Source of the DNA: Pseudomonas allokribbensis
Lineage (GTDB): Bacteria; Pseudomonadota; Gammaproteobacteria; Pseudomonadales; Pseudomonadaceae
Assembly (NCBI RefSeq): GCF_014863605.1
Contig: NZ_CP062252.1
Coordinates: forward strand, 1 to 64,000
DNA: 64,000 bases
Reading direction: 5' to 3'
Below, in pieces: positions 31,793 through 41,361 of this stretch (positions are counted from its first letter, which is position 1; each line of letters starts with the position of its first letter). The position numbers and the translations under genes are program-made. The notes beneath the pieces were generated by a model, which had not been told where the DNA came from, searched no databases, and saw only the letters and a program-made list of their open reading frames with translations.

Positions 31793-33100
31793 ATGCTGAC
31801 TTTCCTTGGCTTCGCCATGGTCATCACGTTCATGTTCCTGATCATGACCAAGCGCCTGTCTGCGCTGATCGCTCTGATCATCATCCCGATCCTGTTCGCC
31901 CTGTTCGGTGGTTTCGCGCCGAAGATCGGCCCGATGATGCTCGAAGGTATTACCAAGCTTGCGCCGACCGGCGTGATGCTGATGTTCGCCATTCTGTATT
32001 TCGCCCTGATGATCGACTCCGGCCTGTTCGACCCGGCCGTGCGCAAGATCCTCAAACTGGTCAAGGGCGACCCGCTGAAAGTTTCGGTCGGCACCGCCGT
32101 ACTGGCGCTCGTCGTTTCCCTCGATGGTGACGGCGCGACCACTTACATGATCTGCGTGGCCGCCATGCTGCCGCTCTACAGCCGCATCGGCATGAGCCCG
32201 CGGATCATGGCCGGTCTGATCATCCTCGCCGGCGGCGTGATGAACATGACCCCCTGGGGCGGCCCGACCGCCCGTGCCGCCAGTGCGCTGCATGTGGACC
32301 CGTCGGACATCTTCGTGCCGATGATCCCGGCGATGGCGGCCGGTGTGGTGGCGATCCTGATCATTGCCTACTTCTACGGCAAACGTGAACGTGCGCGTCT
32401 GGGTGAACTGCACCTGATCGGCGACGAAATCGATCACAGCGAAATCAGCGTGTCGCAGTTCCCGGATGCCCGCCGTCCGAAGCTGATCTGGTTCAACGGT
32501 CTGCTGACCCTGGCGCTGATGTGCACCCTGATCGCCGGCCTGCTGCCGCTGCCGGTGCTGTTCATGGTGGCGTTCAGTATTGCAATGATCGTCAACTACC
32601 CTTGCCTGCAACAGCAGAAAGACCGCGTCGCGGCTCACGCCGGCAGCGTGCTGTCGGTGGTCAGTCTGATCTTCGCGGCGGGCATCTTCACCGGTATCCT
32701 GTCGGGCACCGGCATGGTCGATGCCATGTCGAAAAGCCTGCTGGCGGTGATCCCTGATTTCCTCGGCCCGTACCTGGCGGTGATCACGGCGCTGGTGAGC
32801 ATGCCGTTCACGTTCTTCATGTCGAACGACGCGTTCTACTACGGCGTGTTGCCGGTGTTGTCCGAAGCGGCCAGCCATTACGGCATCACTGCGGTGGAAA
32901 TGGCCCGTGCCTCGATTGTCGGCCAGCCGGTTCACCTGCTGAGCCCACTGGTGCCGTCGACGTATCTGCTGGTCGCACTGGCCGGGATCGAGTTCGGCGA
33001 TCACCAACGTTTCACCCTGAAGTGGGCAGTGCTGGTTTGCCTGTGCATACTGGTCGCAGCCTTGCTGTTGGGGACTTTCCCGCTGTTCAGCACTTTGTAA
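31793..33100 (+). CDS. CitMHS-family citrate:cation symporter
   Basis: An inner-membrane transporter of citrate complexed with a divalent metal, or of a related dicarboxylate. The 435-residue product has about eleven hydrophobic segments, starting MLTFLGFAMVITFMFLIMTK. The polar stretches SLDGDGATTYMICVAAMLP and MNMTPWGGPTARAASALH are typical of the family's ion/substrate region. The start ATG follows TGGAG. terC follows after a stem-loop. Confidence 0.92.
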   Translation: MLTFLGFAMVITFMFLIMTKRLSALIALIIIPILFALFGGFAPKIGPMMLEGITKLAPTGVMLMFAILYFALMIDSGLFDPAVRKILKLVKGDPLKVSVGTAVLALVVSLDGDGATTYMICVAAMLPLYSRIGMSPRIMAGLIILAGGVMNMTPWGGPTARAASALHVDPSDIFVPMIPAMAAGVVAILIIAYFYGKRERARLGELHLIGDEIDHSEISVSQFPDARRPKLIWFNGLLTLALMCTLIAGLLPLPVLFMVAFSIAMIVNYPCLQQQKDRVAAHAGSVLSVVSLIFAAGIFTGILSGTGMVDAMSKSLLAVIPDFLGPYLAVITALVSMPFTFFMSNDAFYYGVLPVLSEAASHYGITAVEMARASIVGQPVHLLSPLVPSTYLLVALAGIEFGDHQRFTLKWAVLVCLCILVAALLLGTFPLFSTL

Positions 33101-33112
33101 CGGCATCAACTC

Positions 33113-33146
33113 AACCAAACGCCAGCTGTCTGCTGGCGTCTTGGTT
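33113..33146. terminator. Stem-loop between the citrate transporter and terC
   Basis: ACGCCAGC and GCTGGCGT pair around TGTCT, extended by AACCAA and TTGGTT after a one-base bulge. There is no strong T-tract, so it may be a weak terminator or a processing site. Confidence 0.5.
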
Positions 33147-33170
33147 TAACACACGCTCAAAGGAATACAC

Positions 33171-33938
33171 ATGGAATGGCTGACCAACCCTGAGATCTGG
33201 GTTGCCTTCTTTACCCTGACCGCCCTGGAAATCGTTCTGGGCATCGATAACATCATCATGATTTCGATCCTGGTCAGCCGCATGCCCAAACACATGCAGC
33301 AACGCACCCGGATCTTCGGTCTTGGCCTGGCCATGATCACGCGGATCCTGTTGCTGCTGTCGATCACCTGGGTCATGCGCCTGACCGCCGACCTGTTCGT
33401 GGTGTTCGGCCAGGGCATTTCCGGACGTGACCTGATCCTGTTCTTCGGTGGCCTGTTCCTGCTGTGGAAAAGCTCCCAGGAGATGTACCACGCGCTGGAA
33501 GGTGAAGACGAAAGCGACGACACGCCTGGCGGCAAGGGCGGCAACTTCTTCTACACCATCATCCAGATCGCGATCATCGACATCGTGTTCTCGCTGGACT
33601 CGGTGATCACTGCTGTCGGCATGGTGTCCCATGTGCCGGTCATGGTCGCGGCGATCATCGTGGCGGTGCTGGTGATGATGCTGGCCTCGGGCAAGATCAG
33701 CGAGTTCATCGACAAGCACCCGTCGCTGAAAATGCTCGCGCTGTCGTTCCTGCTGGTGGTCGGCACCGTGCTGATCGCCGAAGCGTTCGACGTGCATGTA
33801 CCGAAGGGCTACGTCTACTTCGCCATGGCGTTCTCGCTGGCGGTCGAAGCGATCAACATCAAGCTGCGCGGCGCGATGGCCAAGAAGAAACAACAGCAGG
33901 ATCCGGTGAAACTGCGCAAGGATATTCCGGGTCAGTAA
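33171..33938 (+). CDS. TerC-family integral membrane protein
   Basis: A 255-residue membrane protein with seven or so hydrophobic segments. The acidic intramembrane motifs LEIVLGIDNIIMI near the N-terminus and FSLDSVITAVGM in the middle are the TerC signature and are thought to bind metal. The family includes Mn2+ exporters and tellurite-resistance proteins; Mn2+ or Ca2+ efflux is the likely role here. ATG at 33171 after AAAGGA. A strong terminator follows. Confidence 0.88.
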   Translation: MEWLTNPEIWVAFFTLTALEIVLGIDNIIMISILVSRMPKHMQQRTRIFGLGLAMITRILLLLSITWVMRLTADLFVVFGQGISGRDLILFFGGLFLLWKSSQEMYHALEGEDESDDTPGGKGGNFFYTIIQIAIIDIVFSLDSVITAVGMVSHVPVMVAAIIVAVLVMMLASGKISEFIDKHPSLKMLALSFLLVVGTVLIAEAFDVHVPKGYVYFAMAFSLAVEAINIKLRGAMAKKKQQQDPVKLRKDIPGQ

Positions 33939-33960
33939 CCCGAACGCTGCGCAAAAGATC

Positions 33961-33983
33961 AAAGGGCCTTCGGGCCCTTTTTT
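33961..33983 (+). terminator. Rho-independent terminator after terC
   Basis: AAAGGGCC-TTCG-GGCCCTTT followed by TTTT: an eight-pair stem with a stable TTCG tetraloop, 22 bp after the terC stop. Confidence 0.93.
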
Positions 33984-34151
33984 CATGGCCGCATGAAGCT
34001 GTTTTCATGACGCTTTTGTTTCAATCCGCACTTTAGCTGTGCAATGCTGGCGCCCGGACCGTTAGCCAACTACAGCTTAAGAACAACACGTAGAAACTGC
34101 GCGGTATCGTCAACTTGCCCCTTTGGGGCGCTGCAACTACAGGGGGTCTGC

Positions 34152-35810
34152 ATGCTCACCCTGCTCAATTTGCTTTCTGCCGTGGCCCTGCTGATCTGGG
34201 GCACGCACATCGTTCGAACCGGCATCCTGCGGGTGTACGGCACCAATCTGCGCCATGTGATCGGCCAGAACATGTCCAGGCGCTGGCTGGCGTTCATCGC
34301 CGGTATCCTTGTGACCGCGATGGTGCAGAGCAGCAACGCCACCGCCATGCTCGTGACCTCCTTCGTCGGCCAGGGCCTGATGGCGTTGACTCCGGCCCTG
34401 GTGACCATGCTCGGGGCCGATGTCGGTACGGCGCTGATGGCGCGGGTGCTGACGTTCGATCTGTCGTGGCTGTCGCCGCTGCTGATTTTCCTCGGAGTGA
34501 TTTTCTTTCTGTCGCGCAAGCAGACGCGGCTCGGGCAAATGGGCCGTGTGGCCATCGGGCTGGGGCTGATCATTCTGGCGCTGCAATTGATCGTCGAGGC
34601 CGCCGGGCCGATCACGCACGCAAAAGGTGTGAAGGTGATCTTCGCCTCGCTGACCGGCGACATCTTGCTCGACGCCCTGGTCGGCGCGTTGTTCGCGATG
34701 ATTTCCTACTCAAGCCTCGCCGCCGTGCTGCTGACCGCGACGCTGGCCGGGGCCAATGTGATCAGCCTGCCGGTGGCGATCGGTCTGGTGATTGGCGCCA
34801 ACATCGGCAGTGGCGTGCTGGCATTCATGAGCACCAGCATGCAGAACGCCGCTGGCCGCCAAGTGGCGCTGGGCAGTCTGTTGTACAAGCTGATCGGCCT
34901 GTTGCTGATCATTCCGGTGCTCGACCCGCTGGTGCACTGGATCGACAGCCTAGATTTCAGTCCGCAGGAAATGGTCATCGGCTTCCACCTGCTCTACAAC
35001 ACCGTGCGCTGCCTGATCCTGGTGCCAACCGTCGCGCCCATGGCACGGCTGTGCGCCTGGCTGCTGCCGGAGCGGCCGGAAATCAACGGCACCGCCAAGC
35101 CACGTCATCTCGACCCGACAGCGCTGGTCACACCGAGCCTGGCGCTGGCCAACGCCGCCCGGGAAACCCTGCGCATGGGTGATCTGATCGACAACATGCT
35201 CGACGCGACCCTCGATGTACTGCGCGGCAAACAGACCGCCGTCACCATGGAAATGCGCAAGCTGACCGATGACGTCGAAGCGCTGTACAGCGCGATCAAG
35301 CTGTATCTGGCGCAAATGCCCCGTGAAGATCTTGGCGAGCAGGACAGTCGGCGCTGGGCGGAAATCATCGAGCTGGCGATCAACCTCAAACTTGCCAGCG
35401 ACCTGATCGAACGCATGTTGCGCAAGGTGCAGCAGCAGAAGACCTCCCAGCGCCGCTCGTTTTCCGAGGACGGGCTGGAGGAGTTGGCGGGCTTGCACCA
35501 GCAGTTGATCTCCAATCTGCGGCTGGGGCTGTCGGTGTTCCTCAGCGGTGACAAGGAAAGCGCCCGCCAGTTGCTGCGCGAGAAACGGCGCTTTCGCGCG
35601 CAGGAGCGGCGTCTGGCCCATGCGCATGTCAGCCGTTTGCAACGCAAGATCGTGCAAAGTATCGAGACCAGTTCGCTGCACCTGGAGTTGATTGCCGACA
35701 TGAAACGCTTGAACTCGCTGTTCTGCAGCAGCGCCTACGTGGTGCTGGAAACCGCCGATACCGGAGCGCTCGAGTCCGACGATATGGCGGACATCACGCA
35801 TTCGCCTTGA
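34152..35810 (+). CDS. Na+/phosphate cotransporter-like protein with PhoU-type tail
   Basis: A 552-residue member of the Na/Pi cotransporter (YjbB/NptA-like) family. The start is ATG at 34152 after AGGGGG; an upstream extension has no support. The membrane part (about 1-310) shows the duplicated QSS motif region: MVQSSNATAMLVTSFVGQG in the first half and AMISYSSLAAVLLTATLAGA in the second, each followed by a GADVG/GANIG turn. The cytoplasmic C-terminus (about 340-552) is helical and PhoU-like. Phosphate transport is probable but not certain. Confidence 0.85.
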   Translation: MLTLLNLLSAVALLIWGTHIVRTGILRVYGTNLRHVIGQNMSRRWLAFIAGILVTAMVQSSNATAMLVTSFVGQGLMALTPALVTMLGADVGTALMARVLTFDLSWLSPLLIFLGVIFFLSRKQTRLGQMGRVAIGLGLIILALQLIVEAAGPITHAKGVKVIFASLTGDILLDALVGALFAMISYSSLAAVLLTATLAGANVISLPVAIGLVIGANIGSGVLAFMSTSMQNAAGRQVALGSLLYKLIGLLLIIPVLDPLVHWIDSLDFSPQEMVIGFHLLYNTVRCLILVPTVAPMARLCAWLLPERPEINGTAKPRHLDPTALVTPSLALANAARETLRMGDLIDNMLDATLDVLRGKQTAVTMEMRKLTDDVEALYSAIKLYLAQMPREDLGEQDSRRWAEIIELAINLKLASDLIERMLRKVQQQKTSQRRSFSEDGLEELAGLHQQLISNLRLGLSVFLSGDKESARQLLREKRRFRAQERRLAHAHVSRLQRKIVQSIETSSLHLELIADMKRLNSLFCSSAYVVLETADTGALESDDMADITHSP

Positions 35811-35904
35811 ACGTCTGGGGCTGTGGTCAGTCAGTAACTCAAGGTTCAGCCTCACGGCCGGACTGACAACACGGATCTCCGATTCAGCTGTATGGAAGCT
35901 CGTT

Positions 35905-37293
35905 ATGCGTTGCCTGTTGTTCGCTTGTCTGTTGCTCGGTTCCCTGCCCGCCCTCGCCCTGGATCGCTTTCAGGTCGAAGGCTATGCCCTGCCCAACGGC
36001 CTGCAATTGCTGCTCAAGCCCGGCACCGAACGCGGGCATGTGGCGATCAGGCTGGTGGTGGGCGTCGGTCTCGATGACTTCGACTGCAATGAGAAAGAAC
36101 TGCCGCACCTGCTCGAACACCTGTTGTTCAGCGGCATCGACGCCACTGGCGAAGGTGGCCTCGAAGAGCGCATGCAGGCCCTCGGCGGCGACTGGAACGC
36201 CTTTACCAGCAACGCCGACACCACGTTCGTGATCGAAGCCCCGGCGAAAAACCAGCGCAAGGTCCTCGATCTGCTGCTGGATCTGCTGACCCAGACCCGC
36301 TTCGACGACAACGCGATCAACGCCGCCAAACGGGTGGTCGAGCGCGAGGACGGCGGGCATTACACCCGCCTGCAACGCTTTCTCGACCGGCAGGACCTGG
36401 GCCACACCGCGAGCAATCAACTGGCGGTCGAGCTGGGCCTGAAATGTCCGCAACGGGCCGAGGTCGATGGCCTGACCCGCGCGCAACTGGAGAAGGTGCG
36501 CAAAGCTTGGTACGCGCCGAACAACATGACCCTGATCGTCGTCGGTGACCTCGACAAGTTGCTGCCGGCCTATCTGGAGCGGGCGTGGGGCGCGCTGGAA
36601 GCGGTCGACCCGAGCGAACACCGGCCTTTGCCGGACATCCGCGCCAGCGCCGCCCATGAACGCACGATCACTCGCGGTTTCATCGGCAACAGCGCCAAGC
36701 TGCACTGGCTGGTGCCGGAGCCGGTGCTGGACGATCAGTACGACCAGACCTTCGACCTGCTCAAGGAGTATCTGGAGTGGGCGCTCTACCGCCAGTTGCG
36801 CCTGAACCATGGTCTGTCCTACGGGCCGTGGGCCGAGCGTGAGGTGTTCGGTGGCGTCGGTTTCATGAGCCTCAACGCCGATCTGGACCGCAGTGATATC
36901 GCTGAAGCCGAGCAAGTGCTGGAAGATCTCAAGGCCGACCTGCTGAAAAACGGCCTCGACGCCGACACCTTCAATCGCCTCAAACAGGCGGCTATCGCCC
37001 ATCAGGCCTGGGCCGTGCAGGGCAACAGCGCCATGGCCGACTATTACTGGAGCGCCCTGGGCGACTACGAGGACGGCCGTTTCGCCGACCCGGCCCTGGA
37101 ACTGCAAGGCGTGACGCTGGAAGCGGCGAACAAGGCCATGCGCGAATTGCTGCTGCAGCCGGGATACCTGCGGATCGAGAAGCCCTTGCTCAGTGATGAC
37201 GAGGTGCTGTGGCTGATTGCGGGCGGGCTGGGTGTACTGCTGCTGATTCTGTTCGGCTGGCGACTGCATCGTCGTCCCCCGGCCAAGCCGTGA
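35905..37293 (+). CDS. M16-family zinc metallopeptidase with C-terminal membrane anchor
   Basis: A 462-residue exported peptidase. A signal peptide (MRCLLFACLLLGSLPALA) is followed by the inverted zinc motif HLLEH (68-72) and the third ligand candidate Glu148, then a second M16 half without catalytic motif. A final hydrophobic segment (about 433-453, LWLIAGGLGVLLLILFGW) and a basic tail imply anchoring to the inner membrane with the enzyme in the periplasm. Most short M16 proteins lack such an anchor. The DUF5924 gene follows 95 bp later. Confidence 0.85.
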   Translation: MRCLLFACLLLGSLPALALDRFQVEGYALPNGLQLLLKPGTERGHVAIRLVVGVGLDDFDCNEKELPHLLEHLLFSGIDATGEGGLEERMQALGGDWNAFTSNADTTFVIEAPAKNQRKVLDLLLDLLTQTRFDDNAINAAKRVVEREDGGHYTRLQRFLDRQDLGHTASNQLAVELGLKCPQRAEVDGLTRAQLEKVRKAWYAPNNMTLIVVGDLDKLLPAYLERAWGALEAVDPSEHRPLPDIRASAAHERTITRGFIGNSAKLHWLVPEPVLDDQYDQTFDLLKEYLEWALYRQLRLNHGLSYGPWAEREVFGGVGFMSLNADLDRSDIAEAEQVLEDLKADLLKNGLDADTFNRLKQAAIAHQAWAVQGNSAMADYYWSALGDYEDGRFADPALELQGVTLEAANKAMRELLLQPGYLRIEKPLLSDDEVLWLIAGGLGVLLLILFGWRLHRRPPAKP

Positions 37294-37388
37294 TCCCGTG
37301 GGTTTTTACTGATCGGCAGCCTCGCCACGGGGCCCGGCGGGCGGTACTCTGTCGAGGTTTTTTTCCTCGACTGTCGTGAACCGCCCAA

Positions 37389-38417
37389 ATGCTCAAATTG
37401 ACCCTCCTGATCCAGCGCATCCTCGAACTGATGAAGCGCTACCCCGGGGTCATTGCGCTCGGTGGTTTCATCTCCGGGGTCGGCAGTTTCATTCTGGTCG
37501 ACCGGCAACAGGGGCTGGCGAGCTGGATCACCACGATCATGCTGCTGAGCTGGATCTGGCTGATGCTGGAAAACAGCCTGACCGAGCTGTTCACGCGGGT
37601 CTTCAAACGGGAAATCCCTCAGCCGCTGCTGCGTTACGCGACGCAGATGATCCATCAGGAAAGCCTGTTTTTCGTACTGCCGTTCTTCTTCATCACCACC
37701 ACCTGGAACAGCGGCCAACTGGTGTTCACCGGTCTGCTGTGCATCGCCGCGCTGATCTCGATCGTCGATCCGCTCTACTACAAATGGCTGGCGCCCCGGC
37801 GCTGGGCGTTCCTCGCGCTGCACACCCTGACCCTGTTCGCCGCCCTGCTCACCGCCTTGCCGGTGATCATGCACCTGACCACGTCGCAGAGCTTCAAATG
37901 GGCGCTGGGGATCGCCGTGGTGCTGTCGTTTCCAAGCCTGGCGTCGATCTTTCCGATCCGCACCGTACGCAATGCGCTGGCGATCCTCAGCATCACCATC
38001 GGTATCGGCGGCGTCGGTTGGGTCCTGCGTTCGTGGGTGCCGCCGGCAACGCTGTGGATGACTGACGTTGCGATCAGCACCCAGTTGCAGGATCGCACCC
38101 CCGGCGCCAGCCTCGAACAAGTCAGCGCCGAGCAGATCCGTGGCGGCGGGCTCTACGCCTACACCGCGATCAACGCACCACGCGGGCTCGATGAGCGGAT
38201 CTATCACGTGTGGCAGTTCAACGGCAAAGAGGTCGACCGGATCGCCCTCGACATCCACGGCGGGCGCAAGGAAGGCTACCGGGCGTGGACCCACAAGCAG
38301 GTTTTCCCTGGCAACCCGGTCGGTGACTGGCAGGTGCGAGTGCTGACCGAAGACGGCCAGGTGATCGGCGTTCTGCGTTTCGAAGTCACGGACAGCACAC
38401 CGACCAAAGAAAAGTAA
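37389..38417 (+). CDS. DUF5924/DUF2914 membrane protein
   Basis: A 342-residue protein of unknown function. The N-terminal two thirds has about six hydrophobic segments (residues 20-220). The C-terminal 110 residues form a DUF2914-type domain with HVWQFNGKEVDRIALDI, then GYRAWTHKQVFPGNPVGDWQ, then a beta-rich tail, probably outside the cytoplasm. Both domain names are recognised by pattern. It follows the M16 peptidase gene on the same strand. Confidence 0.8.
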   Translation: MLKLTLLIQRILELMKRYPGVIALGGFISGVGSFILVDRQQGLASWITTIMLLSWIWLMLENSLTELFTRVFKREIPQPLLRYATQMIHQESLFFVLPFFFITTTWNSGQLVFTGLLCIAALISIVDPLYYKWLAPRRWAFLALHTLTLFAALLTALPVIMHLTTSQSFKWALGIAVVLSFPSLASIFPIRTVRNALAILSITIGIGGVGWVLRSWVPPATLWMTDVAISTQLQDRTPGASLEQVSAEQIRGGGLYAYTAINAPRGLDERIYHVWQFNGKEVDRIALDIHGGRKEGYRAWTHKQVFPGNPVGDWQVRVLTEDGQVIGVLRFEVTDSTPTKEK

Positions 38418-38472
38418 TCCGGTTCGTGCTATTACGTAGGTTCGCGAATTTAGCCGAACAAGCACGGAGCTT

Positions 38473-39621
38473 ATGACCAGCAGCTCGATGACCGGTAATG
38501 CCCGACTGGACACCTCGATCACCCCTGCCCGCCTGCGGGTCACCGGGGACTGGACGCTTGCTCATTACGCCGAGCTCAAGCACCTGAGCGAAACGCTCCG
38601 CGGTCAGTACGACGCCAGCACTCCCATCGACCTCAACGGCCTCGGCGCCCTCGACACCGCCGGCGCTTCGCTGCTGGTGGAGCTGCTCGGCTCCGAGCGA
38701 CTGGGCAAATCCGCCGAACACCCCGATTGCACGATTTCCACTGCCGACCGCGCGTTGCTGCAAACCGTGTATCGCTCGCTGACCGATTTCTGCGTACCGA
38801 TCAAGGAACCGGAAATCAGCGTCAGCGTGCAGCTGCTGACGCGTATCGGCCGGGCTGTCGATACGGTCTGGCAAGACACCCTGCAACTGCTCGGCTTCGT
38901 CGGCCTGATCCTCGAAACCATCGCCCGCAGCCTGTTCCGGCCCAAGCGCTGGCGGATCACGCCGATGATCGCGCACATCGAACAGACCGGCCTCGACGCC
39001 GCGCCCATCGTGGCGCTGCTGACCTTTCTGGTCGGCGCCGTGGTGGCGTTCCTTGGGGCGACGGTGCTGGCCAGTTTCGGCGCCAGCGTGTTTACCGTGG
39101 ATCTGGTGGGTTTCGCCTTCCTGCGCGAATTCGGTGTGTTGCTCACGGCGATCCTGATGGCCGGCCGCACCGCCAGTGCCTTTACCGCACAGATCGGCTC
39201 GATGAAGGCCAACGAGGAAATCGACGCCATTCGCACCCTCGGCCTCGACCCCATGGAGTTGTTGGTGGTGCCGCGCGTGCTGGCCTTGCTGGTGGCGCTG
39301 CCGATGCTGACCTTTCTGGCGATGATCTGCGGGATCATCGGTGGCGCCGTGGTCTGCGCGGTGTCGCTGGATATCTCGCCGGCGATGTTCCTGTCGCTGC
39401 TGCAAAGCGACATAGGGATTCAACATTTCCTGGTTGGCCTGGTCAAAGCTCCGATCTTCGCGTTCCTGATCGCCGCCATCGGTTGTCTGGAAGGCTTCAA
39501 GGTCAGCGGCAGCGCCGAATCGGTCGGCGCCCACACCACCTCCAGCGTGGTGCAATCGATCTTTGTGGTGATCGTGCTCGATGCGGTCGCCGCAATGTTC
39601 TTCATGGAGATGGGCTGGTGA
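38473..39621 (+). CDS. ABC lipid transporter permease (MlaE/YrbE type) with N-terminal STAS domain
   Basis: The membrane subunit of an MCE-type phospholipid transporter. The 382 residues comprise an N-terminal STAS-like domain (about 10-110, with DLNGLGALDTAGASLLVELL) fused to a MlaE permease (about 130-382) with GRTASAFTAQIGSMKANEE and EIDAIRTLGLDPMELLVVPR. In the Mla system STAS (MlaB) is a separate protein, so here two subunits are fused. Its stop overlaps the next gene's GTG. Confidence 0.93.
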   Translation: MTSSSMTGNARLDTSITPARLRVTGDWTLAHYAELKHLSETLRGQYDASTPIDLNGLGALDTAGASLLVELLGSERLGKSAEHPDCTISTADRALLQTVYRSLTDFCVPIKEPEISVSVQLLTRIGRAVDTVWQDTLQLLGFVGLILETIARSLFRPKRWRITPMIAHIEQTGLDAAPIVALLTFLVGAVVAFLGATVLASFGASVFTVDLVGFAFLREFGVLLTAILMAGRTASAFTAQIGSMKANEEIDAIRTLGLDPMELLVVPRVLALLVALPMLTFLAMICGIIGGAVVCAVSLDISPAMFLSLLQSDIGIQHFLVGLVKAPIFAFLIAAIGCLEGFKVSGSAESVGAHTTSSVVQSIFVVIVLDAVAAMFFMEMGW

Positions 39622-40421
39622 GTCGTCTACCCCGCATGCCGTCCGAGGCGGTGATCGAAGTCCGTGGCCTGTGCAATCGCTTCGGCAGCCAGAGCGTGCA
39701 CGAGAACCTCGACCTGGACTTGTACAAAGGCGAGATTCTGGCCGTGGTCGGTGGTTCCGGCAGCGGTAAATCGGTGTTGCTGCGCAGCATCGTCGGCTTG
39801 CGCCGGCCCAGCGAAGGCAACGTGAAAGTGTTTGGTCAGAACCTGCCGAGCCTTTCCGAGCACGAGCGGTCGTTGGTCGAAAGGCGTTTTGGCGTGCTGT
39901 TCCAGAAAGGCGCGCTGTTCTCCTCGCTGACGGTCACCGAGAACGTCGCCCTGCCCCTGATCGAACACGCCGGCCTGAGCCGCGAAGACGCCGAGCATCT
40001 GGCGGCGGTGAAACTGGCGCTGGCCGGGTTGCCGCTGTCGGCGGCGGACAAATACCCATCGTCGCTGTCCGGCGGCATGATCAAGCGGGCGGCGCTGGCC
40101 CGGGCGCTGGCGCTGGACCCGGACATCCTGTTTCTCGACGAACCCACCGCCGGCCTCGATCCGATTGGCGCGGCGCAGTTCGATCAATTGATCCTGACCC
40201 TGCGCGATGCGCTGGGCTTGAGCGTGTTTCTGGTGACCCACGACCTCGACACGCTCTACACCATCACCGACCGGGTGGCGGTGCTGGCGCAGAAGAAAGT
40301 GCTGGTGGCCGGTCCCATCGACGTGGTCTCGGAAACCGACGACGCGTGGATTCACGAATATTTCCACGGCCCTCGCGGCCGCTCGGCGCTGGACGCCGCC
40401 AAACTGCTCAACGAGGTCTGA
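39618..40421 (+). CDS. ABC lipid transporter ATP-binding protein (MlaF type)
   Basis: The ATPase of the same transporter, 267 residues. The start is GTG at 39618, overlapping the permease stop (GTGA) with GGAGATGGG upstream; the frame is open further 5' but that is inside the permease gene. Walker A GGSGSGKS, Q-loop FQKGALF, signature LSGGMIKRAALARAL, Walker B DILFLDEPTAGLDP and switch His in THD are all intact. Confidence 0.94.
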   Translation: MSRLPRMPSEAVIEVRGLCNRFGSQSVHENLDLDLYKGEILAVVGGSGSGKSVLLRSIVGLRRPSEGNVKVFGQNLPSLSEHERSLVERRFGVLFQKGALFSSLTVTENVALPLIEHAGLSREDAEHLAAVKLALAGLPLSAADKYPSSLSGGMIKRAALARALALDPDILFLDEPTAGLDPIGAAQFDQLILTLRDALGLSVFLVTHDLDTLYTITDRVAVLAQKKVLVAGPIDVVSETDDAWIHEYFHGPRGRSALDAAKLLNEV

Positions 40422-40422
40422 C

Positions 40423-41361
40423 ATGGAAACCCGAGCCCATCATGTGTTGATCGGCCTGTTCACGGTGATTGTGGTGGCCGGTGCCCTGCTCTTCGGTCTG
40501 TGGCTGGCCAAGTCCAGCGTCGACACCGAGTTCAAGGATTACGAAATCGTCTTCAACGAGGCGGTCAGCGGCCTGTCCCGGGGCAGCCCGGTGCAGTACA
40601 GCGGGATCAAGGTCGGCGATGTGGTCAGTCTGCGGCTCGATCCGCAGGACCCGCGCCGGGTGCTGGCGCGGATTCGCCTCGGGGGCGACACGCCGGTCAA
40701 GGAAGACACCCTGGCCAAACTGGCGCTGGCCGGGATCACCGGCACGTCGATCATCCAGCTCAGCGGCGGCACGCCAGAGAGCCCGAAACTGCGCGGCAAG
40801 GACGGCAACCTGCCGACCATCGTCGCCTCGCCCTCGCCTATCTCGCGGCTGCTCAATGACAGCAATGACCTGATGAGCGGGGTCAGTACGCTGCTGAGCA
40901 ACGCCAATCAGATGTTCTCCGCCGACAACATCGAGCGCGTGAGCAAAACCCTTGAGCACCTGGAACAGACCACCGGTTCGATCAACGATCAGCGCGGCGA
41001 TCTGCGCCAGGCGATGCAGCAACTGGCAACCGTCGGCAAGCAGGCCGGCAGCATGCTCGAGCAGACCTCGCTGCTGATGCGCAACGCCAACGGCCTGCTC
41101 AACGATCAGGGCAAACAGGCTCTGGGCAGCGCCGAGCAGGCGATGAAGTCGCTGGAACAGAGCAGCGCCACCATCAACGGCTTGCTGAGCAAGAATCAGA
41201 ATTCCCTCGACAGCGGCATGCAGGGCCTCAACGGCCTGGCGCCTGCAGTGCGCGAACTGCGTGAAACCCTGTCCTCGCTGCGGGCCATTTCCCAACGTCT
41301 GGAGGCCAACCCCAGCGGTTACCTGCTGGGCAGTGACAAGAACAAGGAGTTCACGCCATGA
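40423..41361 (+). CDS. MCE-domain periplasmic lipid-binding protein (MlaD type)
   Basis: A 312-residue protein with one N-terminal transmembrane segment (about 8-28) and one MCE domain (about 38-118, including SGLSRGSPVQYSGIKVGDV). A long helical C-terminal region (about 140-295) is rich in Gln and Asn. MCE rings form the lipid channel across the periplasm. The helical tail is longer than in MlaD, more like needle-type MCE proteins. It starts one base after the ATPase gene. Confidence 0.92.
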   Translation: METRAHHVLIGLFTVIVVAGALLFGLWLAKSSVDTEFKDYEIVFNEAVSGLSRGSPVQYSGIKVGDVVSLRLDPQDPRRVLARIRLGGDTPVKEDTLAKLALAGITGTSIIQLSGGTPESPKLRGKDGNLPTIVASPSPISRLLNDSNDLMSGVSTLLSNANQMFSADNIERVSKTLEHLEQTTGSINDQRGDLRQAMQQLATVGKQAGSMLEQTSLLMRNANGLLNDQGKQALGSAEQAMKSLEQSSATINGLLSKNQNSLDSGMQGLNGLAPAVRELRETLSSLRAISQRLEANPSGYLLGSDKNKEFTP

